NCBI RefSeq assembly: GCF_030518155.1
Contig: NZ_JAULRU010000610.1
Span: forward strand, 1 to 45,278
DNA length: 45,278 nucleotides
Direction: 5' to 3'
Source of the DNA: Gilvimarinus gilvus
GTDB lineage: Bacteria > Pseudomonadota > Gammaproteobacteria > Pseudomonadales > Cellvibrionaceae
The notes beneath the pieces were generated by a model. That model saw only the letters and a program-made list of their open reading frames with translations, was not told the DNA's origin and did not search any database. The translations under genes and the position numbers were made by a program. Shown here one piece after another: positions 34,750-44,300 of the stretch (the stretch's first letter is position 1; the number at the start of each line of letters is the position of its first letter).

Positions 34750-35387
34750 GCCTTAAGTACCTTATGTGCAAATATAAGCATCCACAAAGTGCTAAGTACC
34801 ATACTCGCTGCGGTGAATATTTCGGCTAATGCGATGGAGCCAATCCCGACCGACAGCGACAACATCAGTCCCAAAAACCAAGCCAGTAGGCCCCAGGCGG
34901 CAACCCAACCTTTAACAACATTTTCACGAACCGCCAAGCACGTCAACAACATGCCACCCAAGTTGTATAGGCCGTTGCCCAAAAAGCCGGTTAAATGCAT
35001 CGCAATAACTTCGATTAAGGAAAACAGTTCAACACCCAAGTGACCGGCTACAATTTTAGGCATCACAAAAGCGTACAGTACTTCGGCGATTAAATCCGGA
35101 GCTATCCCCATCCCCACCAATGCCAAACCAATAGTGCGCCATAGCGTAAGCCGCAAGTTATCGGCCAAAATGGCACAAAACACGAAAAGCCCTAACGCCG
35201 ACAGCATCCATACAGACCAAGAAAGCGTCCAGACCAAACCATTGTCGGCAATAAATGCCATTCTATCGGCGACGGTATTATCAATCGGAAAACCACCGCG
35301 CATAGGCCCATTCATTAGCAAACAAGCGATGCAAATGATCACTACAATTATGTGAATTAGGTAAAAAGTAGGTAGTTGCTTGAACAT
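34746..35387 (-). CDS. Multi-helix membrane protein of unknown function
   Basis: The 213-residue protein has about six hydrophobic helices, starting MFKQLPTFYLIHIIVVIICIA. I do not recognise the family. Histidine and acidic residues within the membrane region (such as PDLIAEVLYAF and IEVIAMHLTGF) could bind a cofactor or metal, but that is speculative. It is translated together with the DUF2269-like gene through a 4-bp overlap, so the two probably form a complex or share a pathway. Confidence 0.72.
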   Translation of the reverse strand: MFKQLPTFYLIHIIVVIICIACLLMNGPMRGGFPIDNTVADRMAFIADNGLVWTLSWSVWMLSALGLFVFCAILADNLRLTLWRTIGLALVGMGIAPDLIAEVLYAFVMPKIVAGHLGVELFSLIEVIAMHLTGFLGNGLYNLGGMLLTCLAVRENVVKGWVAAWGLLAWFLGLMLSLSVGIGSIALAEIFTAASMVLSTLWMLIFAHKVLKA

Positions 35388-35799
35388 ACGGTAATAATCC
35401 CTCTGTATTTATAACTCTGCACTTTGAGCCCCAAGTATATTGGCTCTGCTGTGATAGAACCGCCTACGCGTTTCCCAAAACCCGTCGCGCGGTACTTACA
35501 AAACTCTTGTAAAAGCACACCCGTGTTAACGCAAACGACGCCTTCATCAACATTCGCTCTGAATTCTACCCCGAAAGTAGAGTGAGAATACTATACAACT
35601 TGCGAGCGTTGGCACCACCATCTGGAGCTGCCACCAACAAGCTTGCTAAACCTGTTGAGGTTTTGATATTCGCTGTTGTTCGGCAACCCCTAACACGTCG
35701 ATTTTCTTTGCAGTGGTCTTAGATGATACCCTTGAAACACACTAACCGTGTGGCTATGACTGCACATTGTAGGCCTCAGCCGTAAGAGCGAGAAGCTTT
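35388..35799. other. Intergenic stretch, no gene seen
   Basis: These 412 bases separate divergent genes. Only a small 6-bp hairpin, TTACAA/TTGTAA at 35496-35512, stands out. I see no tRNA, small-RNA signature or coding frame. Confidence 0.4.
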
Positions 35800-36447
35800 A
35801 TGCACAACATTCAAATCGATATCGTTTCCGATATAGCCTGCCCTTGGTGCGCGATCGGCTATGCACGCCTGGAACAAGCTATGAAAAGTGTGGCAAATGA
35901 CTATGAATTCAATGTGCAGTGGCATGCCTTTGAGTTAAACCCTGATCACAATGGCGAAGGTGAGCCCATATTGCCGGCTCTGGCCCGTAAGTACGGCCGT
36001 CCGGAAGCGGAAATGCGTGAAAGCCAGACGCAGATGATGAAAATTGCCAAGCAATTGGGCGTAAACTTTGACAAACTGCAAGAGCGCTTTACCTGTAGCA
36101 CCTTCGACGCCCACCGTTTGGTCAAGTGGGCCGACGACGAAGACAAGTCAACCGCCATGAAACAGGAACTGTTTGAGGCCTATTTTGGCAGAGCTGAAAA
36201 CGTGTCTGATCACGACGTTCTGGTGCAATGCGCTGAGGCCATTGGTCTGAACGCAACCCGGGCCCGCGACATTTTGGCTTCGGACAGCTATGCTCAAGCC
36301 GTGCGAAACGATGAAGCGACGTACCAGCACGCCGGCGTGACCGCTGTACCGGCGTTTATCATCAATCAAATATATTTGATATCCGGCGCCCAGGAAGCCG
36401 AAACTCTGGCACAAGCATTTAATAACATCAGCGCCGAAACTGAGTAG
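35800..36447 (+). CDS. DsbA-family oxidoreductase (FrnE-like)
   Basis: The 215-residue protein has a thioredoxin-fold N-terminus with the redox pair Cys14-Pro-Trp-Cys17 (DIACPWCAIGY) and a long helical insertion. The return to the fold is marked by the cis-Pro region GVTAVPAFIINQ. There is no signal peptide, so it is a cytoplasmic FrnE/2-hydroxychromene-isomerase-like member rather than periplasmic DsbA. Related proteins protect against oxidative and metal stress (family knowledge). A second Cys in FTCSTFDAHRLV is also common in the group. It is followed by the DUF4112 gene after 16 bp, probably in the same transcript. Confidence 0.92.
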   Translation: MHNIQIDIVSDIACPWCAIGYARLEQAMKSVANDYEFNVQWHAFELNPDHNGEGEPILPALARKYGRPEAEMRESQTQMMKIAKQLGVNFDKLQERFTCSTFDAHRLVKWADDEDKSTAMKQELFEAYFGRAENVSDHDVLVQCAEAIGLNATRARDILASDSYAQAVRNDEATYQHAGVTAVPAFIINQIYLISGAQEAETLAQAFNNISAETE

Positions 36448-36463
36448 CTAAAGGCGGATAGGT

Positions 36464-36835
36464 ATGCCCAGACCCAGCAAAGTAGAACAGCAAGCGATTC
36501 TGGCGCGGCTCGACACCTTCAGCCGCCTTACCGACAGCAGTGTGCCAATTCCCTTCACTCGCTTTAGTGTTGGCCTTGAGGCCATTATTGGCTTGATACC
36601 CGTTATTGGGGACCTTGCAGGTCTACTGCTTGCAAGCTATGTGCTGATTGAAGCGCAGCGGGCTGGCGCCACGCGCACCGTCAAGTTGCGCATCCTTGCC
36701 AATATAGCGATAGACTTTTTCGGCGGTTTAATCCCAGTTGTAGGCGATGTATTCGATGCCTTCTACAAAGCCAATACGCGCAACACGAAACTGGTTCGAG
36801 AGTTTTTAGAAGCCAACGACACCGAGAGTCAATAA
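36464..36835 (+). CDS. DUF4112 membrane protein
   Basis: The 123-residue protein matches DUF4112, with RFSVGLEAIIGLIPVIGDLAG and the repeated FFGGLIPVVGDVFDAFYKAN. The two Leu/Ile-Pro-Val-x-Gly-Asp segments form two short membrane-inserting hairpins with an internal repeat. Function is unknown. AAAGG and GGAT precede the ATG. It is the second gene of the FrnE-like transcription unit. Confidence 0.9.
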   Translation: MPRPSKVEQQAILARLDTFSRLTDSSVPIPFTRFSVGLEAIIGLIPVIGDLAGLLLASYVLIEAQRAGATRTVKLRILANIAIDFFGGLIPVVGDVFDAFYKANTRNTKLVREFLEANDTESQ

Positions 36836-36941
36836 TGCGAAACTATTATTTCGAATAGATGCATTCCTTAATCAAAGCGCCCACAGGCCGAAGTCTAAGC
36901 TCGCTAATACCGCACCACATAGCTTAAGAAAAAGGGGTCGT

Positions 36942-37580
36942 CTAGAGCAATCCCTTATCGCGCCCGATCTGAACCGCTTGCTTACGGTCATGTACCTGCA
37001 GCTTCTCTAACAGCTGACTGATGTAATTTTTAATCGTACCCTCAGCCAAAGACAACATTACCGCTATTTCCCGATTACTTTTATGTTGCGCAATTAGCTC
37101 GAGAATCTCTTGCTCGCGACGGTTCAACAAAGTGCTGTTTGGGTTCTGTAAAGTGCCAGCCATGTCGCGATAACTTTGCAGCAATACGCCGATGGATTGA
37201 GCATCGACAGCAGCCTCCCCCCGCTGCACTTTGCGAATCGCACTACTAAGATCAGCGCCAGATATTGCCTTCAGTAAAAACCCACGTGCACCGGCCAACA
37301 GCGACCGACGAACGTAATCCTCTTGCCCAAAAGTTGTCAGTACCAGTATTTTTGCGTTGGCATCAAGCTCTATAATTCTCTTGGCCGCTTCGATACCATC
37401 CATGGTCGGCATTTCAATATCCATAAGTACTACATCGGGCGAGTACTGCTGATACAGCTCAATAGCTTCACGCCCATTGGCCGCTTCCGCCACCAACGCC
37501 ATGTCTTCTTCTAGCTCCAGCAGCATCGAGATACCATCGCGCATGAGTTGCTGGTCATCCGCCAACAGAATGTTAATCAC
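36942..37580 (-). CDS. NarL/DesR-type response regulator
   Basis: The 212-residue regulator begins at a GTG at 37580 with AGAGGGG 8 nt upstream; a GTG at 37589 is possible. It overlaps the kinase stop by a few bases. The receiver has Asp8-Asp9 and phospho-acceptor Asp54 (VVLMDIEMPTMDG). ILVLTTFGQEDYVRRSLLAGARGFLLK is a complete active-site half. The C-terminal helix-turn-helix is of the LuxR type (LNRREQEILELIAQHKSNREIAVMLSL). It is the last gene of a CPBP protease-kinase-regulator operon and convergent with the DUF4112 gene. Confidence 0.93.
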   Translation of the reverse strand: MINILLADDQQLMRDGISMLLELEEDMALVAEAANGREAIELYQQYSPDVVLMDIEMPTMDGIEAAKRIIELDANAKILVLTTFGQEDYVRRSLLAGARGFLLKAISGADLSSAIRKVQRGEAAVDAQSIGVLLQSYRDMAGTLQNPNSTLLNRREQEILELIAQHKSNREIAVMLSLAEGTIKNYISQLLEKLQVHDRKQAVQIGRDKGLL

Positions 37581-38733
37581 AAATTCCACCCCTCTGGTCT
37601 GCCAATGGTATCGAAATACGCAGACGGGTGAGCTCGCCTTCGCGCTTTAACTCCACGGAGCCACAAAGCTGCGAGGCTCGACTGGCGATAGACTTAGCCG
37701 GCGCAAGCCGTTCACCCTCACGACCCGTCAAGCGCCGGCCATTGTCTTCTATCAATAGGGTGATGCAATCGCTCACCTCAAGGCGAACGAGTACCTCGCT
37801 GGCATCGGCATGGCGGGCGACGTTCGTGAGAGCCTCTTGCACAATACGTATGAGATGCAACTGTAAACTTGGTTGCAAAGTGGCGGCTAAACTGTCGATC
37901 TTCAGCACCACGGTCAGGCCTGTTGTGTCCTCAAACTCTGACGTCACTTTCTCTAGCTGCTGTCGAAGGCTCATCTGCTGCGCGGTATTGTCATCCAACA
38001 GGTGAAGCATATCGCGGGTTTCGGCCAGACCCTCAGTCATTAAAGTTCGCGCTGTACGCAGTATTTCCTCCACTCGCTCTGGGTCGCGTTTCAAAAATCG
38101 CTCTGCCGCCTCAAGCTGAACGATAGTAACGGTAAGTTTATGTCCCAAAGTATCGTGTAACTCACGTGATAGGTGTTGACGCTCATCGGTGCGCAGGCTG
38201 TGCTCGCGCTCAGCCGACAGGACTTCGAGTTGTTTATTTTTTTTCTGCAGCTCATCCGTTAACTCTAAGGCTTTCAGCTTGGTGTTCTCCGCTTCTTTGC
38301 GCACCACTGCAAATCCACCAATAAACAATGTCAAAAAGCTATTGATTAGTGCATCTTGGAAACTTGCGCTTCCCACCGAGCCGAACATTTCACACATTGC
38401 CACCGCAGCGACACAGGCTAGCATCCAATACAGGGCCAAGTGCTTAACGAGCCTTTCCGCAGCAACTAAGCACACCACCACAAACAACATCGCCAGATGA
38501 GGGTGCACCCAAAACGCCAACACCCAGGCTGTCAACGCCTGCAGTATAAAAATGAGTGTGAATTGCGAACTTTTCGTACTTAACACCAACGCCAGGGTTG
38601 CCCCCACGAAAAGAAAATAACTGCTCCAACCCCACCAGCCCCCCGCTGAGCGATAAACAAAATAGCCACCACCGATTAGAAAAGCGGTAATGGCAATTAG
38701 CACCCAACGTGAAATGAATATGGATTTACGCAT
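37573..38733 (-). CDS. Membrane sensor histidine kinase (HisKA_3) with altered ATP lid
   Basis: The 386-residue kinase has about five to six membrane helices in residues 10-145 and a linker coiled coil at 145-180. His193 in SRELHDTLGHKLT is the phosphoacceptor. The ATP-binding domain has the N-box EALTNVARHAD and IEDNGRR. The usual Gly-x-Gly lid reads REGERLAPAKSIASRASQLCGS, so the second glycine and the usual Met-Arg-Glu-Arg are lost. The kinase could be weak or could act mainly as a phosphatase. Its start overlaps the protease stop by 8 bp and its end overlaps the regulator. Confidence 0.9.
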   Translation of the reverse strand: MRKSIFISRWVLIAITAFLIGGGYFVYRSAGGWWGWSSYFLFVGATLALVLSTKSSQFTLIFILQALTAWVLAFWVHPHLAMLFVVVCLVAAERLVKHLALYWMLACVAAVAMCEMFGSVGSASFQDALINSFLTLFIGGFAVVRKEAENTKLKALELTDELQKKNKQLEVLSAEREHSLRTDERQHLSRELHDTLGHKLTVTIVQLEAAERFLKRDPERVEEILRTARTLMTEGLAETRDMLHLLDDNTAQQMSLRQQLEKVTSEFEDTTGLTVVLKIDSLAATLQPSLQLHLIRIVQEALTNVARHADASEVLVRLEVSDCITLLIEDNGRRLTGREGERLAPAKSIASRASQLCGSVELKREGELTRLRISIPLADQRGGICD

Positions 38734-39496
38734 GACTTATAGTGTAAGCACTTTTCCAGTATTTGCGTTGCAATAATAAAGGCAGAACCAACAGCCACAA
38801 TAAACCTGTGTAGATGACAAAGGCGGTACAATCTCCGGTGATCTCGGGTAACAAAGGCAAGCCACTAAAGGCCATATTCGATGATACATGAGCCAAAATG
38901 ACCAGATAAATATTCTTAGTCCAGCGATACAAAAACGCCAATAAAATTCCGCCCGGTAGCACCATTAGGCCAAATAACCCAAAGGACATCTCTTCTGGTG
39001 TTCCCATGCCGATCAGGTAACCTGGAAAATGCCACAACCACCACACCACCGCAACCAATACCGCAGAGAACGTAAAGCTATAGCGCTCGCTTAAGCGCGC
39101 AAAGGCGTAGCGCCGCCAGCCGAACTCCTCGCCGGCCATCAACACCAGCAAAATAGGAAGCTTTTGCAACATTATGCCGTAATCAACGGTGGGAATATGC
39201 CCCGTATCAATATAAATACTGATTAGCATTAATGCCGCCGGCAAAAACGCAGCACACGTTAAGGCAAAAGCAGTAAACCGGAACCCATTAGGTTTGGCAA
39301 AGAGCCGCGCAACAGCCGACCAACCCCCTTCACAGCGACAAAAAGCCATGGCCAAGAGCATAGGGCTAATGACCCCCAGCAATACAATCGGCATAAAGCC
39401 CGATTTCGCACCTAATTGAGTCGTCACAACCATAGCGACGATGGTCGTTAGTAAATATATGGCTGTAATTCGTTGATTTACTGTAGTCTTTTGCAT
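38726..39496 (-). CDS. CPBP-family intramembrane metalloprotease (Abi/CaaX-like)
   Basis: The 256-residue protein has about seven to eight helices and the full CPBP motif set: Glu123-Glu124-x-x-x-Arg128 (EEFGWRR), His156 in WLWHFPGY and His203 with Asn207 in LAHVSSN. The family includes eukaryotic CaaX proteases and bacterial proteins that process or bind membrane peptides. It is the first gene of a three-gene operon with a histidine kinase and a regulator, each overlapping the next. A GGGTGGGA stretch precedes the ATG. I infer that the protease works in the same signalling process, perhaps by cleaving a peptide or membrane anchor. Confidence 0.92.
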   Translation of the reverse strand: MQKTTVNQRITAIYLLTTIVAMVVTTQLGAKSGFMPIVLLGVISPMLLAMAFCRCEGGWSAVARLFAKPNGFRFTAFALTCAAFLPAALMLISIYIDTGHIPTVDYGIMLQKLPILLVLMAGEEFGWRRYAFARLSERYSFTFSAVLVAVVWWLWHFPGYLIGMGTPEEMSFGLFGLMVLPGGILLAFLYRWTKNIYLVILAHVSSNMAFSGLPLLPEITGDCTAFVIYTGLLWLLVLPLLLQRKYWKSAYTISHA

Positions 39497-39686
39497 GGTT
39501 TATCCCACCCGATATGATAATTCAAGTTAAGGGTAACCAAGCAAAAGTCACTATTGTTAGTGCCATGAGGTCATATGACTGCCATTTCTCTCACAGTCCC
39601 AACGCGCCCCCTGCTCCTTAACGGCGAACAAATACGTTCTTAACAGCTAAACCTGTGCTACATTCTGAGCAGACCCTAATACCCCC

Positions 39687-39696
39687 CCTCCGGAGG
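39687..39696 (+). promoter_or_regulatory. Self-complementary ribosome binding site of metY
   Basis: CGGAGG sits 5 nt before the ATG and is the right half of the perfect palindrome CCTCCGGAGG, which could be paired with its mirror image. The C-run to the left (39682-39688) could extend alternative pairings. This may lower translation initiation until it is opened. Confidence 0.5.
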
Positions 39697-39701
39697 CGAT
39701 A

Positions 39702-40976
39702 ATGAAACTGGAATCTTTGGCGTTACATCACGGCTACGAGTCGGAAGCCACTACCAAGGCGGCGACAACACCTATCTACCAAACCACGTCGTTTACCTTT
39801 GACGATACCCAGCACGGCGCCGACCTTTTCGACTTAAAAGTAGTGGGCAATATTTACTCTCGCATCATGAACCCCACCAATGCCGTGCTGGAGGAGCGCA
39901 TCGCCGCAATGGAAGGCGGTATCGGCGCGCTAGCATTGGCCTCGGGCATGGCGGCTATCACCTACGCCATTCAATGTATCGCCGAGACAGGTGATAACAT
40001 TATCAGCACCAGCCAACTCTATGGCGGCACCTACAACCTGTTCGCCCATAGCTTTCCGCGCCAGGGCATTGATGTGCGGATGGCCTCTTTCGATGATTAC
40101 GACAAACTCGAAAGTTTAATTGATGAAAACACCAAGGCGATGTTTTGCGAATCCATCGGTAACCCCGCCGGAAATATCGTGGATATTCAGAAACTGGCCG
40201 ATATTGCCCACAAGCATGGCATTCCGCTCATCGTGGACAACACTGTGGCGACCCCTTACCTGTGTAAACCGTTTGAATACGGCGCGGATATCGTGGTGCA
40301 TTCCCTGACGAAATACATCGGTGGCCATGGCACCACCGTTGGCGGCATTATTGTCGATTCCGGTAAGTTTGACTGGGTCGCCAACAAAGCGCGTTACCCC
40401 ATGCTGAATGAGCCCGACCCGTCATATCACAACGTGGTGTACACCGAGGCACTGGGCGAGGCAGCCTACATTGGCCGCTGTCGTGTTGTGCCACTGCGCA
40501 ACACAGGCTCCGCGCTGGCGGCGCACAGCGCCTTTCTTATTATGCAGGGCTTGGAGACCTTGGGCCTGCGCATGGAACGCCACTGCGAAAACGCACTGAA
40601 AGTCGCGCAGCATTTACAATCGCACCCTAAGGTCACCTGGGTAAATTATGCAGGCCTTCCGGACAGCCCCTACCACACCCTTAGCCATAAAATCACCAAA
40701 GGCCAGGCGTCCGGCATTCTCAGCTTTGGCATAGAGGGTGGCAAAGAGGCCGGCGCCCAATTTATTGACGCCCTGCAAATGATTCTGCGCCTGGTGAACA
40801 TTGGCGATGCAAAATCCCTCGCCTGCCACCCGGCAAGCACCACACACCGTCAGCTCAATGAAGAAGAATTAAAATCTGCCGGCGTGTCAGAAGACTTAGT
40901 ACGCCTGTCAGTGGGCATAGAGCATATCGATGATATTTTAGAAGATATCGATCAGGCATTGGCGCACGTGGAATAA
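39702..40976 (+). CDS. metY: O-acetylhomoserine sulfhydrylase (MetY)
   Basis: This PLP enzyme makes homocysteine from O-acetylhomoserine and sulfide in methionine synthesis; relatives also act with other thiols. The 424-residue protein has the Cys/Met metabolism fold. The PLP lysine is Lys204 in VVHSLTKYIGGHG. The phosphate-binding ASGMAAI (80-86) is present, and SRIMNPTNAVLEERIAAMEGG is characteristic. The length and the ARYPMLNEPDPSYHNVVYTE insertion separate it from MetB/MetC-type enzymes of about 390 residues. It is a single gene with its own ribosome site and a hairpin after its stop. Confidence 0.95.
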   Translation: MKLESLALHHGYESEATTKAATTPIYQTTSFTFDDTQHGADLFDLKVVGNIYSRIMNPTNAVLEERIAAMEGGIGALALASGMAAITYAIQCIAETGDNIISTSQLYGGTYNLFAHSFPRQGIDVRMASFDDYDKLESLIDENTKAMFCESIGNPAGNIVDIQKLADIAHKHGIPLIVDNTVATPYLCKPFEYGADIVVHSLTKYIGGHGTTVGGIIVDSGKFDWVANKARYPMLNEPDPSYHNVVYTEALGEAAYIGRCRVVPLRNTGSALAAHSAFLIMQGLETLGLRMERHCENALKVAQHLQSHPKVTWVNYAGLPDSPYHTLSHKITKGQASGILSFGIEGGKEAGAQFIDALQMILRLVNIGDAKSLACHPASTTHRQLNEEELKSAGVSEDLVRLSVGIEHIDDILEDIDQALAHVE

Positions 40977-40981
40977 TGGAT

Positions 40982-41000
40982 CTGGCGCCCTGTGCGCCAG
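40982..41000 (+). terminator. Hairpin after metY
   Basis: CTGGCGC (40982-40988) pairs perfectly with GCGCCAG (40994-41000) around a 5-nt loop, 5 bp after the metY stop. Only a short TTC follows, so it is a weak or Rho-assisted terminator. Confidence 0.55.
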
Positions 41001-41370
41001 TTCAACCAATACAGGAAATGTTAGCTCGTATAGAATAAAGTCAATTAGGCCAAGTGGATCTCGCTCATTCCAAGTATAAAACGAGGTGCGTATACCCACT
41101 CAATCGGAAGATAAGCCCATCAATTGCGTCACTTGTCGATTGGGCAGTGATTTTTACCCTGAAAGCTAACCAAGTGCCTGAGTTTGCGCTAGCCTTAAGA
41201 GTAGGTGGCCATTAAGCTCCACGTAGACATCTCTTTCAACTCGGTGCTCCGAGCTAAGAGAAGAGGCTTTAGTACAACCACAAGCTGGCGCGCAATTAGG
41301 GTACAAATAGACAGGCTCAGAATCGAGCGACAATGCCAAGCTTCATCTAACAGGATTTCAGAATAACGCA
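41001..41370. other. Leader of the propeller-GGDEF gene, no gene seen
   Basis: These 370 bases carry no coding frame I trust. A promoter for the downstream sensor gene is expected here, but no strong -10/-35 pair stood out. Confidence 0.35.
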
Positions 41371-44300
41371 ATGCAAATTAGCGCACTGTTAGGGCCATTG
41401 ACAGCGATGTTGCCTGCTACCGTTCGACTAACGCTAGCACGGTTATTTTGTTCTATTGTGCTTTGTACTCTGGGCGGTTTAGGCTTAGTACAAAGTGCGC
41501 ACGCAAAACAAGACGTATTGCCGCAATTAAAATTTTCTCACATAGCGCAGAACGAACTCGAAGCTTTAGGGCATATTAACGATATTGTTCAAGACCACGA
41601 AGGCTATTTGTGGTTTGGCGCCGCGAAGGGGCTAGCGCGCTATGACGGTTACGAGCTGGAAGTTTTTCGTCAAAAAGAGGGGCTTGATGGGATTCCCACC
41701 AGCTGGGTAGAGCGCCTATTAATATCGAGCCAAGGCCAAATATGGCTGACAACGCGCAAAGGTTACTGCCGCTTCAATGCGCTAACCGCCAATTTCAGCT
41801 GTGCTCAACTGCACAGTCCCTCCCCTGACGCGGAGCCCACTTACGACTTTTTGTTCGAAGACAGTCGTAACAACCTTTGGCTGAGCAGTAACCAGGGGGT
41901 TTTTACCGTTAACCCAGAATCACTAAAAGCAACGTTACATCCCAGTACTTGGTTGCAGAATCATGCCCGCGGCAGCGACGTTTACCTATCAACAATCACC
42001 GAAGACAACGATGGTTACTTATGGTTAGGCCACTACGATGCAGGCCTGAGCCGATTCAACCCGCGTACCGGAGAAGGTATTAATTGGCGCAAAGGTGATG
42101 CGGGGCTTTCCAGTAACAAATTGCGCTCGTTAATGGTCGACCAGGAGGGACAATTGTGGATCGGCACACAAGGCGCGGGAGTGGTTCTTTTTGATACCCA
42201 GCGGCTGCAGGCCAGCTCATTTAGTCACAATCAAGCCGAGAAAGCTGATACTGTCTGGGACATTGTGCAAGACCAGCGCGGACTTGTTTGGATTGGAGAC
42301 GGCACGGGTGTGCACCTGGTTTCACCAACAGACCGTTCTATCGAAAGCCATCAGTTTATTGAAGGCAAACCGCTAACCCCAGGTAATTACGTAGTACGCT
42401 CACTGTACGAAGACAAAAACGGTGGGATATGGATTGGCTATTTTCCAAGTGGCATTGACCTTGTTGATGAGCAGGGTTCGCAATTTGTAAGCTATCGCCA
42501 CGACCCCCGTGTTACTACATCGCTGCCTGACGGTGGGGTACTTGCGACGCTCGAGGCTCCGAACGGCGATCTATGGGTCGGGGCAGGTTTTGGACTCGGC
42601 CTACTTAGGCGTGAGCGCAATGAATTTGCCCACTTCAAGCACGAGCCGAAAAACCCTAACAGCTTATCGGGCAGCACGATTCTCGAGATGGCTTACGGGC
42701 CAAATGGTACCCTTTGGCTGGGTGCCTGGGATCGGGGACTAAATCAGTTCGACCCTAAATCTGGACGCTTTAAGCGATACCTACCTGAGGCCGACAATCC
42801 CCATTCACTGTTAGGGCGCGAGCCTTGGGGAATATTATTCGACTCACAACAGCGGTTGTGGGTCACCACCGAAAAGGGGCTAAATCTTTACCGCCCGTTA
42901 ACCGATGACTTTCGGCACTACCTGCCCCAAAACTCCTCTGGCCAACCGGTTGAAGCTATGTACACACGACATGTGTATGAAGACCGACGCGGCAACATTT
43001 GGGTAGCCTCTTTCTCGGGCTTGCAAAACGTCGACCCCGCAACTGGCGCCTTTACAACATACCGGTACGACCCACAGGATGATACATCCATTAGTTCAGA
43101 CATGGTGTCCTACGTTTTTGAAGATTCACAAAACCGATTGTGGGTAGGTACCGATGGCGCAGGTGTTAATATATTTGATCGAAACACCGGGCAGTTTAAG
43201 CGCTATGGTATCGACCACGGCTTACCCGACCTGTCAATTGTCGCAATTGTTGAAGATACCACCGGACAAATATGGATGGCAACCTATCAGGGTTTGGTGG
43301 TATTTGACCCCGAGCTCGGCGTCGTTAATCACTATAAACGTGGCCACGGCTTGCCGGGCAACCTGTTCAATCGACACAGCGGCGCGTTGCTATCAACCGG
43401 CGAGCTGGCCTTCGGCAGCTCCGAAGGACTTGTCATATTCAAGCCATCACAACTAAAAGCGAATGAAGTACCACCAGCATTGGTCTTCAAAGAACTGCGC
43501 ATCTTTAATCAGCCGGTGAAAGTGGGAGATGCTACCGGAATACTTAATCGGCACATAAACTATACTCGACAAATTACTCTTTCCCACCACCAATCGGTAT
43601 TTAGCGTTAGCTTTGCAGCTCTGGATTACCGCTCCCCGGAAGACAACAGCTATGCCTACCGTTTGCTTGGCTTCGAAAAAGAGTGGAACTGGGTAGACCA
43701 CCAGCGCTCAGCGACCTATACCAATCTTGACCCAGGTAAATATACACTTGAAGTAAAAGCCGCTAACAGCGCCGACATCTGGAACCATCACCCGAAACGA
43801 CTGCATATCACAGTGGTGCCCCCTTGGTGGCTAACCCATTGGGCCAAAGCTTTTTATGTGTTTACCATTGTCGGCTTATTAGCAAAACTTTACTTTATGC
43901 AACGCTCTCGTCTACAAAGTGCCCGGGCAAAACTAGCACGCGAACGCGAGCTCGTATCCAAATTACGCGACGTTGAGCGAATGAAAGACAATCTCAACCG
44001 CGAGTTGGATATCAAAGTCAGCCAACGTACTGCAGAGCTCAGCCTGGAAAAAGAACGTTTGCTCGACGCGCACTCACAGCTAGCCGCACTCAACGAAAAG
44101 CTTGAGTCTATGACGGTTACAGATCAACTAACCGGCTTGAAGAACCGGCGCTACCTGAATCGCGCTATGCTCGATGATACTGCATTGATTAGGCGTCTAT
44201 TTCAGAACGGCCAACCCGAAGATGATTCGGCCGGCTTGGTGTTTGTAATTCTCGATATAGACGATTTTAAGTCCGTCAATGACACCTATGGACACGACGC

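Noticed and set aside
39497-39701. A SAM riboswitch before metY
   Set aside because: The 205-bp leader lacks the paired elements and conserved core of a SAM aptamer. Only the SD palindrome was found.
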